64,000 nucleotides of DNA from Synechococcus sp. PROS-9-1 (GTDB taxonomy: Bacteria > Cyanobacteriota > Cyanobacteriia > PCC-6307 > Cyanobiaceae), in assembly GCF_014279775.1 (NCBI RefSeq), contig NZ_CP047961.1, positions 1,984,001 to 2,048,000 on the forward strand, read 5' to 3'. Under the pieces are notes generated by a model, which worked only from the letters and a program-made list of their open reading frames with translations, searched no databases and had not been told where the DNA came from. Positions 17,610 to 26,981 of the stretch are shown here, in pieces. Position 1 is the first letter of the stretch. The number at the start of each line of letters is the position of its first letter. A program made the position numbers and the translations under genes.

Positions 17610-18818
17610 ATGCTCAGCCTGTCGATGATCGTGCGAAACGAGCAGGAGCGTCTGGGGGCCTGCCTTGACTCCGTGAAGGCCTTCACCGACGAAATGGTCA
17701 TCCTTGACACGGGCTCTACCGACAACACGATTGCTATTGCAAAAGCAGCTGGTGCCCGGGTCGAACAGTTGCCTTGGCCAGGCGATTTCGCTCCAGCACG
17801 CAATGCCGCCCTGGACTATGTAACCGGCGACTGGGTGCTCGTGCTTGATGCGGATGAATGCCTAAGAGCTGAAGCGATCCCTGCTCTCAAGGCGCTCATG
17901 GCCCAGCCGGATGTGCTGGTCATCAATCTGCTGCGCCATGAGCAGGGTGCTGCGATGGCGCCCTATTCCAGTGTGAGTCGCCTCTTTCGCCGCCATCCCC
18001 GCATCCGCTGGAGCCGCCCGTATCACTCGATGGTGGATGACAGCGTGCGCGAACTGCTCCAGGACGAATTCCACTGGCGCATTGCAGCCTGCCCAGAGCC
18101 AGCCCTACTTCACGACGGTTACCGGCCCGAACAACTGCAAGGAACGGATAAGGCAGGCCGTCTGCGCCGGTCCATGGAGGAATGGCTGGAACAGGAGCCT
18201 GGACATCCCTACGCCTGCGCCAAGCTCGGGGCCCTCGAGGTGGCGGATGGGGATCGGATTCATGGCATCGCCCTTCTGCGCGAAGGGCTAGCCAACCTTG
18301 GCGAGGGTGATGAGAACGCTGCAGAGCGCTACGAGCTGTTGCTCCATCTGGGTATCGCCTTGAGCTCAGAGGACACCGACCAGGCAATCGGGTTCTACAA
18401 ACAAGCCTTGGCGCAAGCTTTGGACGTTCGTCTTGGCCTTGGCGCCAGGCTGAATTTGGCCGCCCTGCTGCTCCAGACCAACAAGATCGAAGAGGCCATC
18501 CAACTGACCACAACAGCGTGCCAGCGTGCTCCTGAAGTGGCCCTTGCCTGGTACAACCTGGGGCTGATGCAACGCCGCAAGGGTGAGATCAAGGATGCGT
18601 TGCAGTCCTATGAACGAGCGATCAGCCTGGAACCCAACCATGCTGAATGCCATCAGAACCTTGCTGTTGCCAGGCTGGTCGGTGGAGACATCGACGGAGC
18701 GAGAGCATCATTCCGTGAGGCGATCGCCCTGCTCAACAGTCAGGGGAAAGGCGACCAGGCCAGAGCCTTGCACGATCAAGTGAGCGGGCTGGTGAAACTG
18801 AATGAGGTGAATGCATGA
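17610..18818 (+). CDS. Family 2 glycosyltransferase with TPR repeats
   Basis: The N-terminal 230 residues form a GT-A glycosyltransferase of the SunS/TPR-linked type: LSLSMIVRNEQERLGACLDS, DTGSTDNT, and the metal-binding LVLDADE motif. The C-terminal 170 residues contain tetratricopeptide repeats (ALAWYNLGLMQRRKGEIKDA, then AISLEPNHAECHQNLAVA). The acceptor is unknown; relatives are linked to cell-surface or peptide glycosylation. It is 40 bases after the GH3 gene, and its stop overlaps the hemD start (ATGA). Confidence 0.9.
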   Translation: MLSLSMIVRNEQERLGACLDSVKAFTDEMVILDTGSTDNTIAIAKAAGARVEQLPWPGDFAPARNAALDYVTGDWVLVLDADECLRAEAIPALKALMAQPDVLVINLLRHEQGAAMAPYSSVSRLFRRHPRIRWSRPYHSMVDDSVRELLQDEFHWRIAACPEPALLHDGYRPEQLQGTDKAGRLRRSMEEWLEQEPGHPYACAKLGALEVADGDRIHGIALLREGLANLGEGDENAAERYELLLHLGIALSSEDTDQAIGFYKQALAQALDVRLGLGARLNLAALLLQTNKIEEAIQLTTTACQRAPEVALAWYNLGLMQRRKGEIKDALQSYERAISLEPNHAECHQNLAVARLVGGDIDGARASFREAIALLNSQGKGDQARALHDQVSGLVKLNEVNA

Positions 18819-19624
18819 TTGCTGGAGGCAGTCCCGGTCTGAAAGGACGCACCATCGTTGTCACAAGGGCTCGTGAACAACTGGGAGAAGCCCGAAAGCT
18901 TTTAGAGCAGCAGGGTGCCAGGGTCCTCGACCTGCCGGCTTTAGAAATCGGCCCTCCTGATGAATGGGGACCTCTGGATGATGCCCTGGCTGAATTGAAT
19001 GAATTCCACTGGCTGGTCTTCTCCAGTGCCAATGGGGTGCAGGCCGTTGATGAACGCCTGCAGCTCCAAGGCAGCAGCCTGGGTCGTAGGCCTGCTGGGC
19101 TCCGTATTGCCGCTGTGGGACGCAAAACAGCAGGGCTGCTGGACCAGCTGGGTGCTCCCGCTGATTTCGTGCCACCTGACTTCGTGGCCGACAGCCTGAT
19201 CGAACACTTCCCTGTTTCAGGTTGGGGGCTCAGACTCCTGCTGCCGCGGGTGCAAAGCGGAGGCCGCACGCTGCTCGCTGAAGCCTTTGGTGAAGCGGGT
19301 GCCAGGGTGGTGGAAGCGCCTGCCTACGAATCCCGCTGTCCAGCGGACATGCCAGAAACCACGGCCACGGCTTTGGCCTCAGGGAAGGTTGATGCGATCA
19401 CATTCAGCAGTGGGAAAACCGTTCTCCATACGGCTTCACTGCTTGAGCAAACACTGGGAGCTGAGACAGCAGCCCGTGCCATGAGCTCGATCGCACTTGT
19501 GTCGATTGGGCCGCAGACCAGCAAGCGTTGTCTGGAACAGTTCGGACGGGTCGACCAGGAAGCCAACCCCCACGATCTCGATGGTTTAACCCAGGCCTGC
19601 CTTCAGGTGATGCAAACCCGCTGA
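18815..19624 (+). CDS. hemD: Uroporphyrinogen-III synthase
   Basis: Cytoplasmic enzyme that cyclises hydroxymethylbilane to uroporphyrinogen III, the precursor of chlorophyll, haem and cobalamin. The 269-residue protein shows GRTIVVTRAREQ at the start, WLVFSSANGVQAVDE, a central VGRKTAG segment, DAITFSSGKTV and the C-terminal VSIGPQTSKRC. HemD is weakly conserved, but this order is characteristic. The ATG overlaps the upstream stop. The tail overlaps the lipoprotein gene by 22 bases on the other strand. Confidence 0.93.
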   Translation: MIAGGSPGLKGRTIVVTRAREQLGEARKLLEQQGARVLDLPALEIGPPDEWGPLDDALAELNEFHWLVFSSANGVQAVDERLQLQGSSLGRRPAGLRIAAVGRKTAGLLDQLGAPADFVPPDFVADSLIEHFPVSGWGLRLLLPRVQSGGRTLLAEAFGEAGARVVEAPAYESRCPADMPETTATALASGKVDAITFSSGKTVLHTASLLEQTLGAETAARAMSSIALVSIGPQTSKRCLEQFGRVDQEANPHDLDGLTQACLQVMQTR

Positions 19625-20106
19625 GACTGCCCGGACTGATGCACGGTTAGGCAGCCTGTGCGGATATTGATGGCTTGGACCTCAAGGTCCATTGGGAAAA
19701 GCTGTTGAGCCTCGCCAGGGCAACGGCCGCCTGCCCCCAAACAAACCACTCCCGATCCTTCCCCAGTGCTGATCAGTGCACGCACCTGATCAGCCACAGA
19801 GAGCACACCTAGGAGCTTCCAGTCCCGTTCTCCCGAGGCACCAAGCTCGGGCCCAGACGTACGTTTCGGGAAAGGTGCAAAAGGATCATTGCGTCCCTCT
19901 GGAACCGCGACAAGAACCTCATTAACACTGGGCAAAATGGTTAAGGCCGTTGCTGGTGGCTGCGGCACAACCTTGGCCTCAGGCAACACCAAGGGGGTTT
20001 CGTTAACGCGATTGGATTGGGTTGCATCCGTTGGATCAGCGGAACATCCACCGATCAATGCCCCAAGCATCAGCGTTGAAAGAGCAACGCGCGAGGCTCG
20101 CCCCAA
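19603..20106 (-). CDS. Lipoprotein with PilP/GspC-like C-terminal domain
   Basis: A 167-residue protein starting with TTG. The first residues give a lipoprotein signal (ASRVALSTLMLGALIGG, then the lipobox cysteine CSAD at about residue 21). A linker rich in Pro and Thr follows, then a domain with RNDPFAPFPKR, WKLLGVLSVADQVRALIS and a final VQAINIRTGCLTV. The DPF-linker-'L-L-G-x-L'-'A-L-I' order is like PilP and GspC inner-membrane partners of secretins, although the match is by architecture only. The TTG overlaps the end of the upstream SRPBCC gene region, so the two and crtQ look like one operon. Confidence 0.6.
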   Translation of the reverse strand: MGRASRVALSTLMLGALIGGCSADPTDATQSNRVNETPLVLPEAKVVPQPPATALTILPSVNEVLVAVPEGRNDPFAPFPKRTSGPELGASGERDWKLLGVLSVADQVRALISTGEGSGVVCLGAGGRCPGEAQQLFPMDLEVQAINIRTGCLTVHQSGQSQRVCIT

Positions 20107-20107
20107 C

Positions 20108-20563
20108 TCAAGGCTCCGTCCGTGGCGTGTAACCGCTTTCCACCAAATCCCTAAAACGATCAAGGTTTGCCTGGAGCTCCTTGGTGACAATCCCTCCCAG
20201 AATGCTCGGTTCCAGCAGCGGTGCCAAGACTCCGGGCAGTTCGTAGCCGACGCTCAACTTCACCGCTGTGACTTCAGGCTGCTCTTGATAAAAACGAACA
20301 CCACCTTTGGTGGGAAGTCCCCCCACCGATTCCCACAGCAGTTGCTGCTGATCAATGCGGCTGGTAATGCGCGCTTTCCATTGAAAACGGAAACCTTGGG
20401 CTGCCAGGGTCCAATCGGTGAGATCAGGGTCCTCTCGGGTTTTGACAGATTCGATCCAGCGCATCCAGCGAGGCATCGCTTCGAGATCACTCCAAACAGT
20501 CCAAACCTGCGCGACAGGTGCTTGAACTTCGGTGATGACGGTGTGGTCAAGCCAGCGTCCCAT
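20108..20563 (-). CDS. SRPBCC/START-like lipid-binding protein
   Basis: A 151-residue protein with the polyketide cyclase/START-like fold (SRPBCC). Visible are DHTVITEVQAPVAQVWTVWS, DLEAMPRWMRWIESV (helix after strand 1) and ALAPLLEPSILGGIVTKELQ-like C-terminal helix that covers the ligand pocket. The ATG at 20563 is four bases after the crtQ stop, and the family begins at this residue. Because it is coupled to crtQ, a role in handling carotenoid or another hydrophobic substrate is a reasonable inference; in plants and cyanobacteria such partners are often found beside zeta-carotene desaturase, but no function is proven. Confidence 0.85.
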   Translation of the reverse strand: MGRWLDHTVITEVQAPVAQVWTVWSDLEAMPRWMRWIESVKTREDPDLTDWTLAAQGFRFQWKARITSRIDQQQLLWESVGGLPTKGGVRFYQEQPEVTAVKLSVGYELPGVLAPLLEPSILGGIVTKELQANLDRFRDLVESGYTPRTEP

Positions 20564-20567
20564 CGGT

Positions 20568-22055
20568 TCAGGCCACCGCGGTGTTGGTGGCCAGCTTCGC
20601 GGACGTGCCAAGGATGGCTGCGGCAGCAAGATGACCACTCATCGTGGCTCCCTCCATCGAATCGATGTAATCCTGTCGGGTGTAACTACCAGCAAGGTAA
20701 AAATTGCTGATCGGTGTGCGTTGATCAGGGCGATACGGCTCCATGCCAGGTGCTTCTCGGTACAGAGACTGGGCCAACTTCACAACATTGCTCCAAGTGA
20801 GGTTCAAGTGCTGGGCTGATGGGAAAAGGTTGCGCACCTGAGCATCGGTATGGGCAACGATGTCACTCACTGATTTTGGAATCCAGGGATCACCAGGCGT
20901 CAGGACGCACTGCAACAACGATCCTTCCCCTGGCTTTAGATAGTCCTCAGGACTCGCCAATGCCAAATCAGCGAAACAACTGAAATCTGCGTCAGCGGTG
21001 TAGAGCAAATTATTCAAACCAATCGGATTAGACAGATCCGTTCGACGAGTATCGGCGAGATCTCCTTCGGCCAATTCCGTCACCCAACCGTCGTATCTCA
21101 ACTGCACCGTGGCCACAGGAACAGCTTCTAAGCGATGAATGGCATCAAATTGCTCATGCTTACGCCATGCATCGGGGAGAAGGCGCTGGATCCCCGGAAC
21201 ATCACAGGCTGCCAGGTACACATCAGCCTGAACATTGCACTCACCCTCGGGAGTGCTCAAGGTCAGGGACGTCACCTTCGGGGTCTCACCTTCCTCGTAA
21301 TGCACCTCCTTTACACGGTGGCGAAGATGCAACGTGGCGCCGCGTTCCTGGATGTACTCCAAAATTGGCCCAGTGAGCCATCGATGGGGTGAACCCTTCA
21401 GCAAATTGAGCTTTGAGGCTTCTGTCTTGGACGCAAACATCATGAAGATGGTCAACATGCATCGCGCCGAAATGGCTTCGCAATCGATGAAGCCCAAGGC
21501 GTAAGCAATCGGATTCCACATTCTGCGAATGCTCTCCAAGCTGCCGCCATGGCTAACAAACCAGGTCTGAAAACTCACTGAATCCAAGGCGCGAATCGTG
21601 CGCATCGCTCCTTCGTAATCAACGAGACCTCGAACAATTGGACTCGTGCCTAAGGCCAATGCATTGCGAAGCTTGTCTACCCAGGTCAGCTGCGGAGTTG
21701 TGAAAAAGGCCTTGAGGCCATTGAAAGGAGCACCGATCGGGAAACGAAAATCAAGTTCGCGCAGATCACCTCCGCTATTCACGAACAAGTGCGTGTGCTC
21801 TTTTGGCAGGAGATTCTCAATCGCACCCACCTTGCGCATCAGCGCAAAGAGGTTCGCGTAATTGAAAAAGAACACATGCAATCCCATCTCGATGTGATTG
21901 TCGTTTTCGTCCACCCAGCTGCCGACCTTGCCGCCCATAAACGGACGCGCTTCGTACAGATCGACTTTGTGACCTGCATCCACGAGGTCGACGGCAGCGG
22001 CTAGGCCGGCCAGTCCTGAGCCCACAATCGCGACCTGCACCAGCGCTTCTACCAA
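20568..22055 (-). CDS. crtQ: Zeta-carotene desaturase
   Basis: Plant-type FAD desaturase that turns zeta-carotene into lycopene precursors in the thylakoid or plasma membrane. N-terminal FAD motif is [17 protein letters not shown] followed by [14 protein letters not shown]; the C-terminal motif is [19 protein letters not shown]. The 495-residue length and the motif [11 protein letters not shown] are those of CrtQ/ZDS rather than of CrtP, which lies at 58555-59973 in this window. The start is TTG at 22055, or a GTG at V6. It is divergent from an Fe-S carrier gene. Confidence 0.95.
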   Translation of the reverse strand: MVEALVQVAIVGSGLAGLAAAVDLVDAGHKVDLYEARPFMGGKVGSWVDENDNHIEMGLHVFFFNYANLFALMRKVGAIENLLPKEHTHLFVNSGGDLRELDFRFPIGAPFNGLKAFFTTPQLTWVDKLRNALALGTSPIVRGLVDYEGAMRTIRALDSVSFQTWFVSHGGSLESIRRMWNPIAYALGFIDCEAISARCMLTIFMMFASKTEASKLNLLKGSPHRWLTGPILEYIQERGATLHLRHRVKEVHYEEGETPKVTSLTLSTPEGECNVQADVYLAACDVPGIQRLLPDAWRKHEQFDAIHRLEAVPVATVQLRYDGWVTELAEGDLADTRRTDLSNPIGLNNLLYTADADFSCFADLALASPEDYLKPGEGSLLQCVLTPGDPWIPKSVSDIVAHTDAQVRNLFPSAQHLNLTWSNVVKLAQSLYREAPGMEPYRPDQRTPISNFYLAGSYTRQDYIDSMEGATMSGHLAAAAILGTSAKLATNTAVA

Positions 22056-22153
22056 GAATTCAATGACTCTATGAATCCGAACGCCTTAACTGCTTTAAGC
22101 AAGAGACGCGTGGGTTCAATACAGTGACGTCAGGCCAGCTGGACTCTTGACTC

Positions 22154-22546
22154 ATGACCACCTCCACCCCCAGTACTGCGACCCACACAGCCAAAGGTGG
22201 AAAAGGCATTCAGATCACGGATCCAGCGATGCTTCAACTCTCGAAGCTCTGCAGAGAGCAAGGCGATGAGCAAATCCTTCGTGTTGGCGTGCGCTCCGGT
22301 GGGTGCAGCGGAATGAGCTACACCATGGATTTTGTGCCCGCCTCTGAGATCGAGGAAGGCGATGAGGTGTACGACTACTCAGCCCCCTCTGGTGCTGCGT
22401 TTCGGGTGGTCTGTGACCCCAAAAGCCTCCTTTACATCTATGGCATGCAGCTGGATTTCAGCACTGCCCTGATTGGGGGTGGGTTCAACTTCACCAACCC
22501 CAATGCCACCCAAACCTGTGGATGCGGGAGTTCCTTTGCAGTCTGA
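22154..22546 (+). CDS. A-type iron-sulfur carrier (IscA/SufA family)
   Basis: A 130-residue protein carrying the HesB/IscA fold that accepts and delivers Fe-S clusters. The three conserved cysteines are in RSGGCSGMSY (about residue 51) and in the C-terminal TCGCGSSF (about residues 124-126). A Ser/Thr-rich leader of about 20 residues precedes the core. Within cyanobacteria this corresponds to the SufA/IscA-like protein; which one cannot be decided here. It is divergent from crtQ, with about 100 bases between them. A TPR gene follows after 50 bases. Confidence 0.9.
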   Translation: MTTSTPSTATHTAKGGKGIQITDPAMLQLSKLCREQGDEQILRVGVRSGGCSGMSYTMDFVPASEIEEGDEVYDYSAPSGAAFRVVCDPKSLLYIYGMQLDFSTALIGGGFNFTNPNATQTCGCGSSFAV

Positions 22547-22596
22547 ACAACACCGCGTGGGAATCTGTTGACAATTTCTAGAGATCAGAATCAGCG

Positions 22597-23025
22597 ATGG
22601 AGTCCCAGGAATCTCAGGAATCCAGCCTGTTCGAGCAGGCCATGGCCCGTTATCAAGATGGAGCGCCGGCGGCCGATTTGATCGATGATTTCGTCGCGAT
22701 CACCGAAGCCGCACCCCGTCAATCGTCAGGCTGGACTTGCTTGGCTTGGCTTCTCTTGCTCTGTGACAAGCCAGAGGATGCGCTGCGTTCTGCTCGGTTG
22801 GCGGTAAAGCTCAACAGCCAGGATCCTCAGGCAAGGATCAACCTCACCCTGGCCATGCTTGAGACCAAAGCGAAGGGAGTTCGTGATCAAATTGCTGTGG
22901 TGCAACAGGTCTTAGCTGTTGCACCCGAAATGGGAGATGAGCTGAGAGAGTCCATCAACGATGGCTTTAAACGTCGGCCGGACTGGCCCGCCCTTCTCAA
23001 AGTGAAGAGTTGGTTGGAGCTCTGA
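22597..23025 (+). CDS. Small TPR protein
   Basis: A 142-residue soluble protein with tetratricopeptide-type helices, seen as SGWTCLAWLLLLCDKPEDAL, LAVKLNSQDPQARINLTLAML and the C-terminal PDWPALLKVKSWLEL. An acidic-glutamine start (MESQESQESS) precedes it. It recalls small cyanobacterial TPR proteins of unknown function. The next gene starts two bases after its stop, so it is in the same operon as the LpxB-related gene. No family name can be given with confidence. Confidence 0.7.
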   Translation: MESQESQESSLFEQAMARYQDGAPAADLIDDFVAITEAAPRQSSGWTCLAWLLLLCDKPEDALRSARLAVKLNSQDPQARINLTLAMLETKAKGVRDQIAVVQQVLAVAPEMGDELRESINDGFKRRPDWPALLKVKSWLEL

Positions 23026-23026
23026 G

Positions 23027-24229
23027 GTGGCTCGGCTCCTGCTTCTAAGCAATGGTCATGGCGAAGACCTATCGGGTGCTCTGCTTGGGCAAGCCTTAAA
23101 AGCGCAGGGGCACGACGTGGAAGCTCTTCCCTTGGTGGGTCGCGGCAATCCCTACAGCGAAGCAAGCATCCCGCTCGTCGGTCGCACGCGCGAATTCAGC
23201 ACTGGTGGGCTTGGCTACACAACGTTTCGCGGGCGCCTCACGGAGCTGATCCAGGGCCAGGTGATCTATCTCCTCAGGCACCTCCTACGGCTGATTCGTA
23301 TCGCCGGCCGTTATGACTTAGTGGTAGTGATCGGGGATGTGATCCCCGTGATGGCGGCATGGCTCTGCCGGCGACCAGTTGCAACGTATTTGGTGGCTTA
23401 CTCCAGTCATTACGAGGGTCGACTGCGACTTCCATGGCCCTGCGGAAGCTGCCTCAAGTCGCAGAGGTTTCAAGCGGTGTTCAGTCGAGATGCCCTTACA
23501 GCAGAAGATCTCAGCGAACAGCTGAAGCGGGAGGTGGTGTTCGTTGGCAATCCTTTTATGGATTCTGTTTTAAGCCGCAGCAATTGCCTGCCCTACGCCA
23601 AAAGACGTCTTGGACTCTTGCCCGGCAGCCGTAGACCAGAACTTGAAGACAATCTGCTGCTGCTTCTGGGCGTGATCGAGCAGATCCCGATCTCGCAGCA
23701 CAGCCCTGGTGGCCTTGAAATCGACCTGGCACTCGTTGGAGCACTGGGAGATGACCACTTGGGAAACCTTGCCCAGTTCCATGGCTGGTCTCTTGTGCTG
23801 GGGCAAGGCAGCGTTCCAGCACGGTTAGAGAAGGGCGGGCGTCAGATTCAAGTGAGACGGAAGGGTTTCAGCTCCGTGATTCTCGGCTCAGACCTCTTGC
23901 TGTGTATGGCCGGCACAGCTGCAGAGCAGGCCGTGGGCATGGCCAAGCCAGTGCTGCAACTCCCTGGCCAAGGCCCTCAATTCACCGCTGGCTTCGCGGA
24001 AGCCCAGCGCCGGTTGCTTGGTCCAACCGTTTTTTGTGCTGCCCCCCCTTGTAAAGGAGAAGAGCTTCTCAAGGCAACAGCCAAACTGGCGATCGAGCTG
24101 CTGGAACGAAGCGTGAATGATCCAGACCTGCGTCGTGAGTGTCGGGAGCAAGCGATGAAACGGATAGGACCCCAAGGAGGAAGCAGCAAAATGGCTGGCT
24201 TGATCAGTGGGCTGATGCAAAAGAGCTAG
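23027..24229 (+). CDS. Lipid-A-disaccharide synthase-related protein
   Basis: A 400-residue protein of the GT-B fold related to LpxB and in the cyanobacterial family TIGR03492 as I recall it. It starts ARLLLLSNGHGEDLSGALL (the family's SNGHGED signature), has SSHYEGRL, then the C-terminal nucleotide-sugar region LLCMAGTAAEQAVGMAKPVL with LPGQGPQFT. Marine Synechococcus lacks classical lipid A with Kdo, so the donor or acceptor is uncertain; it may act on a different glycolipid. The start is GTG two bases after the TPR gene. A small membrane protein follows directly. Confidence 0.82.
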   Translation: MARLLLLSNGHGEDLSGALLGQALKAQGHDVEALPLVGRGNPYSEASIPLVGRTREFSTGGLGYTTFRGRLTELIQGQVIYLLRHLLRLIRIAGRYDLVVVIGDVIPVMAAWLCRRPVATYLVAYSSHYEGRLRLPWPCGSCLKSQRFQAVFSRDALTAEDLSEQLKREVVFVGNPFMDSVLSRSNCLPYAKRRLGLLPGSRRPELEDNLLLLLGVIEQIPISQHSPGGLEIDLALVGALGDDHLGNLAQFHGWSLVLGQGSVPARLEKGGRQIQVRRKGFSSVILGSDLLLCMAGTAAEQAVGMAKPVLQLPGQGPQFTAGFAEAQRRLLGPTVFCAAPPCKGEELLKATAKLAIELLERSVNDPDLRRECREQAMKRIGPQGGSSKMAGLISGLMQKS

Positions 24230-24505
24230 ATGAACTCAAAGAACATTGAACCCCCATGGAAACGCTGGCTGGATCGGCTGCTTGTTCTGGATGTATTTTT
24301 GGTATTGGGAGGTGCGGTTTGGTTTGCCGTGGCCGTCATCGCCGATGGGCAAGGCTTGACAGCGCCCATGCAGCAATTTCAACGGCTCTGGGATCCCCTT
24401 TTCACCCCAGCGATTGGGCTACTCATGGCAGCCGCGCTGATCAACGGCCTGTGGAGCTGGTGGCAGCGTCAAATGCAGCAGGCAGCTCAGAAAAATGACA
24501 GCTGA
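24230..24505 (+). CDS. Two-helix membrane protein, function unknown
   Basis: A 91-residue protein starting at the base after the stop of the upstream gene. It has two hydrophobic segments (LLVLDVFLVLGGAVWFAVAV and TPAIGLLMAAALINGLWSWW) separated by a Trp-bearing loop, and a charged Gln/Lys tail. I do not recognise a family, but close packing (TAGATG) suggests that it is translated with the LpxB-related gene. Its last 65 bases overlap the epimerase gene on the opposite strand. Confidence 0.72.
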   Translation: MNSKNIEPPWKRWLDRLLVLDVFLVLGGAVWFAVAVIADGQGLTAPMQQFQRLWDPLFTPAIGLLMAAALINGLWSWWQRQMQQAAQKNDS

Positions 24506-25385
24506 AATCCAACGCTGCTTGACGCGCTGACTGGACCCGCTGTCCTTCCAGCACCACCCGCGCTCCATCGCCAAGCAATAATTTCAAGAGCGGTCCTGGG
24601 ACAGGAAGCAAGCTGGGACGCCCCAAACAACGACCGAGGCCTGCTGAGAACGTGGACATCGTGACCGGTGAAGGAGCCACTGCATTCACTGCTCCCGACC
24701 AAGCATCGTTCTCCACAGCGGCAAGGATCATCCGACACAGATCGCTGCGCTCAATCCAACTCATCCACTGGCGGCCTGTTCCAATCGGTCCACCGAAACC
24801 GATCCGAAAGATCGGCAGCATTTTGCCTAGCGCGCCACCATCGGCCGCCAGCACGATCCCTATGCGCAACACCACCAATCGAGTGGCGTCAGGCTTTTCC
24901 GCCGCTACCGCTTCCCAGCGTTGACAGAGCCCAGCAAGCACGTCGTTGCCACAAGGGCTGGATTCTTCAAAGCACTCGTCTGCACTGGTTCCGTAATAAC
25001 CAACAGCGGAGGCATTAATCAACACGTCTGGAGGCTGTGCCAAATCTGCCATCGCCTTCACAAGCTGACGTGTGGTCTTCAGGCGACTGTCTTCCAACAA
25101 TTGAAGATGCGTTGACGTCCAACGCTTCTCTGCAATCGGTTCGCCTGCCAAGTTCACAACGCCTTGCGCTTGCGCCAATGCCTGCTGCAGAGGGCTGGAA
25201 GGCTCCCAACTGATCGAATCGGCTGGATTGCACTGCACCCACGACAAACCTGCGAGGCAACTGGCAGGAAGTCCAGCCGGAGCTGACCTGCGACTCACAA
25301 TGGTGAGATCGTGCCCAGCGGTTTGGAGCATGGGAACCAAGGCACGACCGACCAGTCCGGTGCATCCGATCAGCAAAAGGCGCAT
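24441..25385 (-). CDS. TIGR01777 family NAD-dependent epimerase
   Basis: A 314-residue short-chain dehydrogenase/epimerase-like protein of the YfcH/SulA (TIGR01777) family. It begins with MRLLLIGCTGLVGRALVPML (Rossmann GxxGxxG), has VVNLAGEPIAEKRW, the NASAVGYYG motif with the active-site tyrosine, and ends in a DUF1731-like C-terminal region (DGARVVLEGQRV). Members bind NADP but their substrate is not known. The gene converges on the small membrane protein upstream and is 29 bases downstream of the antiporter on the same strand. Confidence 0.9.
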   Translation of the reverse strand: MRLLLIGCTGLVGRALVPMLQTAGHDLTIVSRRSAPAGLPASCLAGLSWVQCNPADSISWEPSSPLQQALAQAQGVVNLAGEPIAEKRWTSTHLQLLEDSRLKTTRQLVKAMADLAQPPDVLINASAVGYYGTSADECFEESSPCGNDVLAGLCQRWEAVAAEKPDATRLVVLRIGIVLAADGGALGKMLPIFRIGFGGPIGTGRQWMSWIERSDLCRMILAAVENDAWSGAVNAVAPSPVTMSTFSAGLGRCLGRPSLLPVPGPLLKLLLGDGARVVLEGQRVQSARQAALDFSCHFSELPAAFDAATSSTGR

Positions 25386-25414
25386 GGAGTCTCCATCTTG
25401 TCTGCTTCGAGAGG

Positions 25415-26668
25415 CTAAGCAGCAGCGTCCGGATGATGTTGAGGAGCGGGCAGGGTGAGGTTCATGCGTTCAGCCAACGGGACCAGGGCAAAGCCCTGAA
25501 TAAAAAGGCCATAAAGCACGACGGCAAGGGCAAGAGGGGGCATCGACGCCCCCCAGCTAATGCCTGACGACCAGGCATCAATGGCCAGTGCGATGGGAAC
25601 CGCTCCACGCAATCCCGCGCAGCTCACAAAAATTTGTTCAGGCCTGCTGAATGTGGTGTGCCAAAGCAGGGCATGCACCATCAGGAATCTCACCCCCTGC
25701 ATTAGCAGGAATAAAACGAAGGCCCAGCCAGAGGCATGCACCACATCCTGCGGGGCTACAACAAGCCCCATGCACAAGAAAAGCAAAAGCTCAGCCATTT
25801 TGGCGTAACTGGAATGGGCCTCAGCAAGCGCGGTTCGATCCAGGATTGGGCCATTGCCGAGCACTAACCCCGCCACATAAGCCGCAAGCAAGGGGCTCCC
25901 ACCCAGCAACAACGTTCCACCGGTTAAGACCATCAACAACGCCAAGCTCACGACCGGGAGCATGGCGGCATGGTTGAGAGTTAGACGGCTTCCGAGCAGC
26001 TGCAGGGTGAGGGTGCCGCCGATGAACCCCAGCAAGATCCCGAGCACAAACTGTCTGACAACATCCGTGACCAAGACCCCGGCAGCAACACCATCACCCC
26101 CGGCAAGAGCCAACGCCAATCCAGCCAAAACAACAGCCATTGGGTCGTTGAATGCCGACTCACACTCGATCAAATCGATCAATCGCTTTGGCAATCGCCC
26201 GGCTAAGGGGCGGAGCAGGACCAAAACGGCAGAGGCATCCGTACTGGCCACCATGGCTCCAATGAATAGAACCCGCGGAAGAGTCGCTGGATTCGTTCCG
26301 AGACCATTGGCTGCGCTCAGTCCGAATCCAGCCCATCCAATCAAGGCCGCTGTGATGACCACTCCAACCGTGGCCAATCGCGCAGCAGGCTTAATCACAT
26401 CGCGAATTGCGGTCCAGTTGGTGGTAAGACCACCAAAGAAAAGGACGAGGACCAGGGAGGCCTGACTGATCTGCTGCGCTTGATTGATGTTGAGCAGAGT
26501 GATCTGCTGATCTCCCACAACGCCAACGTTGTTTTCAATCAGCAGACCCAAAAGCAGCACCATGAGGATGCCAGGGACCCTGATCCGAGCGGCAAGATCG
26601 TCAAGAAGGACTGAAACGAGAAGCAGCCCTCCAAAGGCCACTAAATACAAGGCAAGAGGGTGGGACAA
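25415..26668 (-). CDS. CPA1-type cation:proton antiporter
   Basis: A 417-residue membrane protein with about twelve hydrophobic segments. The family signature is the ESAFNDPMAVVLAGL segment (about residues 169-183), where ND stands in for the substrate-binding aspartate pair of CPA1 antiporters. The sequence is closest to NhaP2-type K+/Na+:H+ antiporters, though without the C-terminal regulatory TrkA domain. Ion specificity cannot be told. The start is TTG at 26668; a GTG at residue 10 is an alternative. It diverges from ndhO. Confidence 0.86.
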   Translation of the reverse strand: MSHPLALYLVAFGGLLLVSVLLDDLAARIRVPGILMVLLLGLLIENNVGVVGDQQITLLNINQAQQISQASLVLVLFFGGLTTNWTAIRDVIKPAARLATVGVVITAALIGWAGFGLSAANGLGTNPATLPRVLFIGAMVASTDASAVLVLLRPLAGRLPKRLIDLIECESAFNDPMAVVLAGLALALAGGDGVAAGVLVTDVVRQFVLGILLGFIGGTLTLQLLGSRLTLNHAAMLPVVSLALLMVLTGGTLLLGGSPLLAAYVAGLVLGNGPILDRTALAEAHSSYAKMAELLLFLCMGLVVAPQDVVHASGWAFVLFLLMQGVRFLMVHALLWHTTFSRPEQIFVSCAGLRGAVPIALAIDAWSSGISWGASMPPLALAVVLYGLFIQGFALVPLAERMNLTLPAPQHHPDAAA

Positions 26669-26723
26669 ACATCAGCCTTGTTGGTAGGAAGGTTTTAGCC
26701 TGGTTTCGATTGATCGTCTCTTC

Positions 26724-26981
26724 ATGGCTGAACCATCCGCTGACCCCACCCCAACCGCCAAACCAGCGGCGACGCTCAAAAAGGGGGTGCTGGTTCGCGT
26801 CAACCGCTCTGCCTATATGGGGAGCGTGGAAGCGTCAGCCAGTGATCCAAGACCACCCGAATACATTTTCGAGGGACCGGGAGAACTTCTTTTAGTGAAA
26901 GGGGATTATGGCCAAGTGCGCTGGAGGCGTCCTGTTCCAGACATCTGGCTGAAGCTCTCTCAATTAGAGGTGTTCTCCTGA
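26724..26981 (+). CDS. ndhO: NDH-1 subunit O
   Basis: An 85-residue peripheral subunit of the cyanobacterial NADPH:plastoquinone oxidoreductase (NDH-1), next to the ferredoxin-binding site. Recognised by [16 protein letters not shown], the [16 protein letters not shown] block and a final [18 protein letters not shown]. The Pro/Ala-rich first 18 residues are a variable extension. ATG at 26724. The last 22 bases overlap the end of the GT39-like gene on the opposite strand. Other NDH-1-linked genes in the window are CRR7, ndhM and ndhF. Confidence 0.95.
   Translation: MAEPSADPTPTAKPAATLKKGVLVRVNRSAYMGSVEASASDPRPPEYIFEGPGELLLVKGDYGQVRWRRPVPDIWLKLSQLEVFS

Noticed and set aside
17923-18513. 196-codon minus-strand frame antisense to the GT2-TPR gene
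   Set aside because: Long only because the sense gene is GC-rich at third positions; no motif, and the sense gene is clear.
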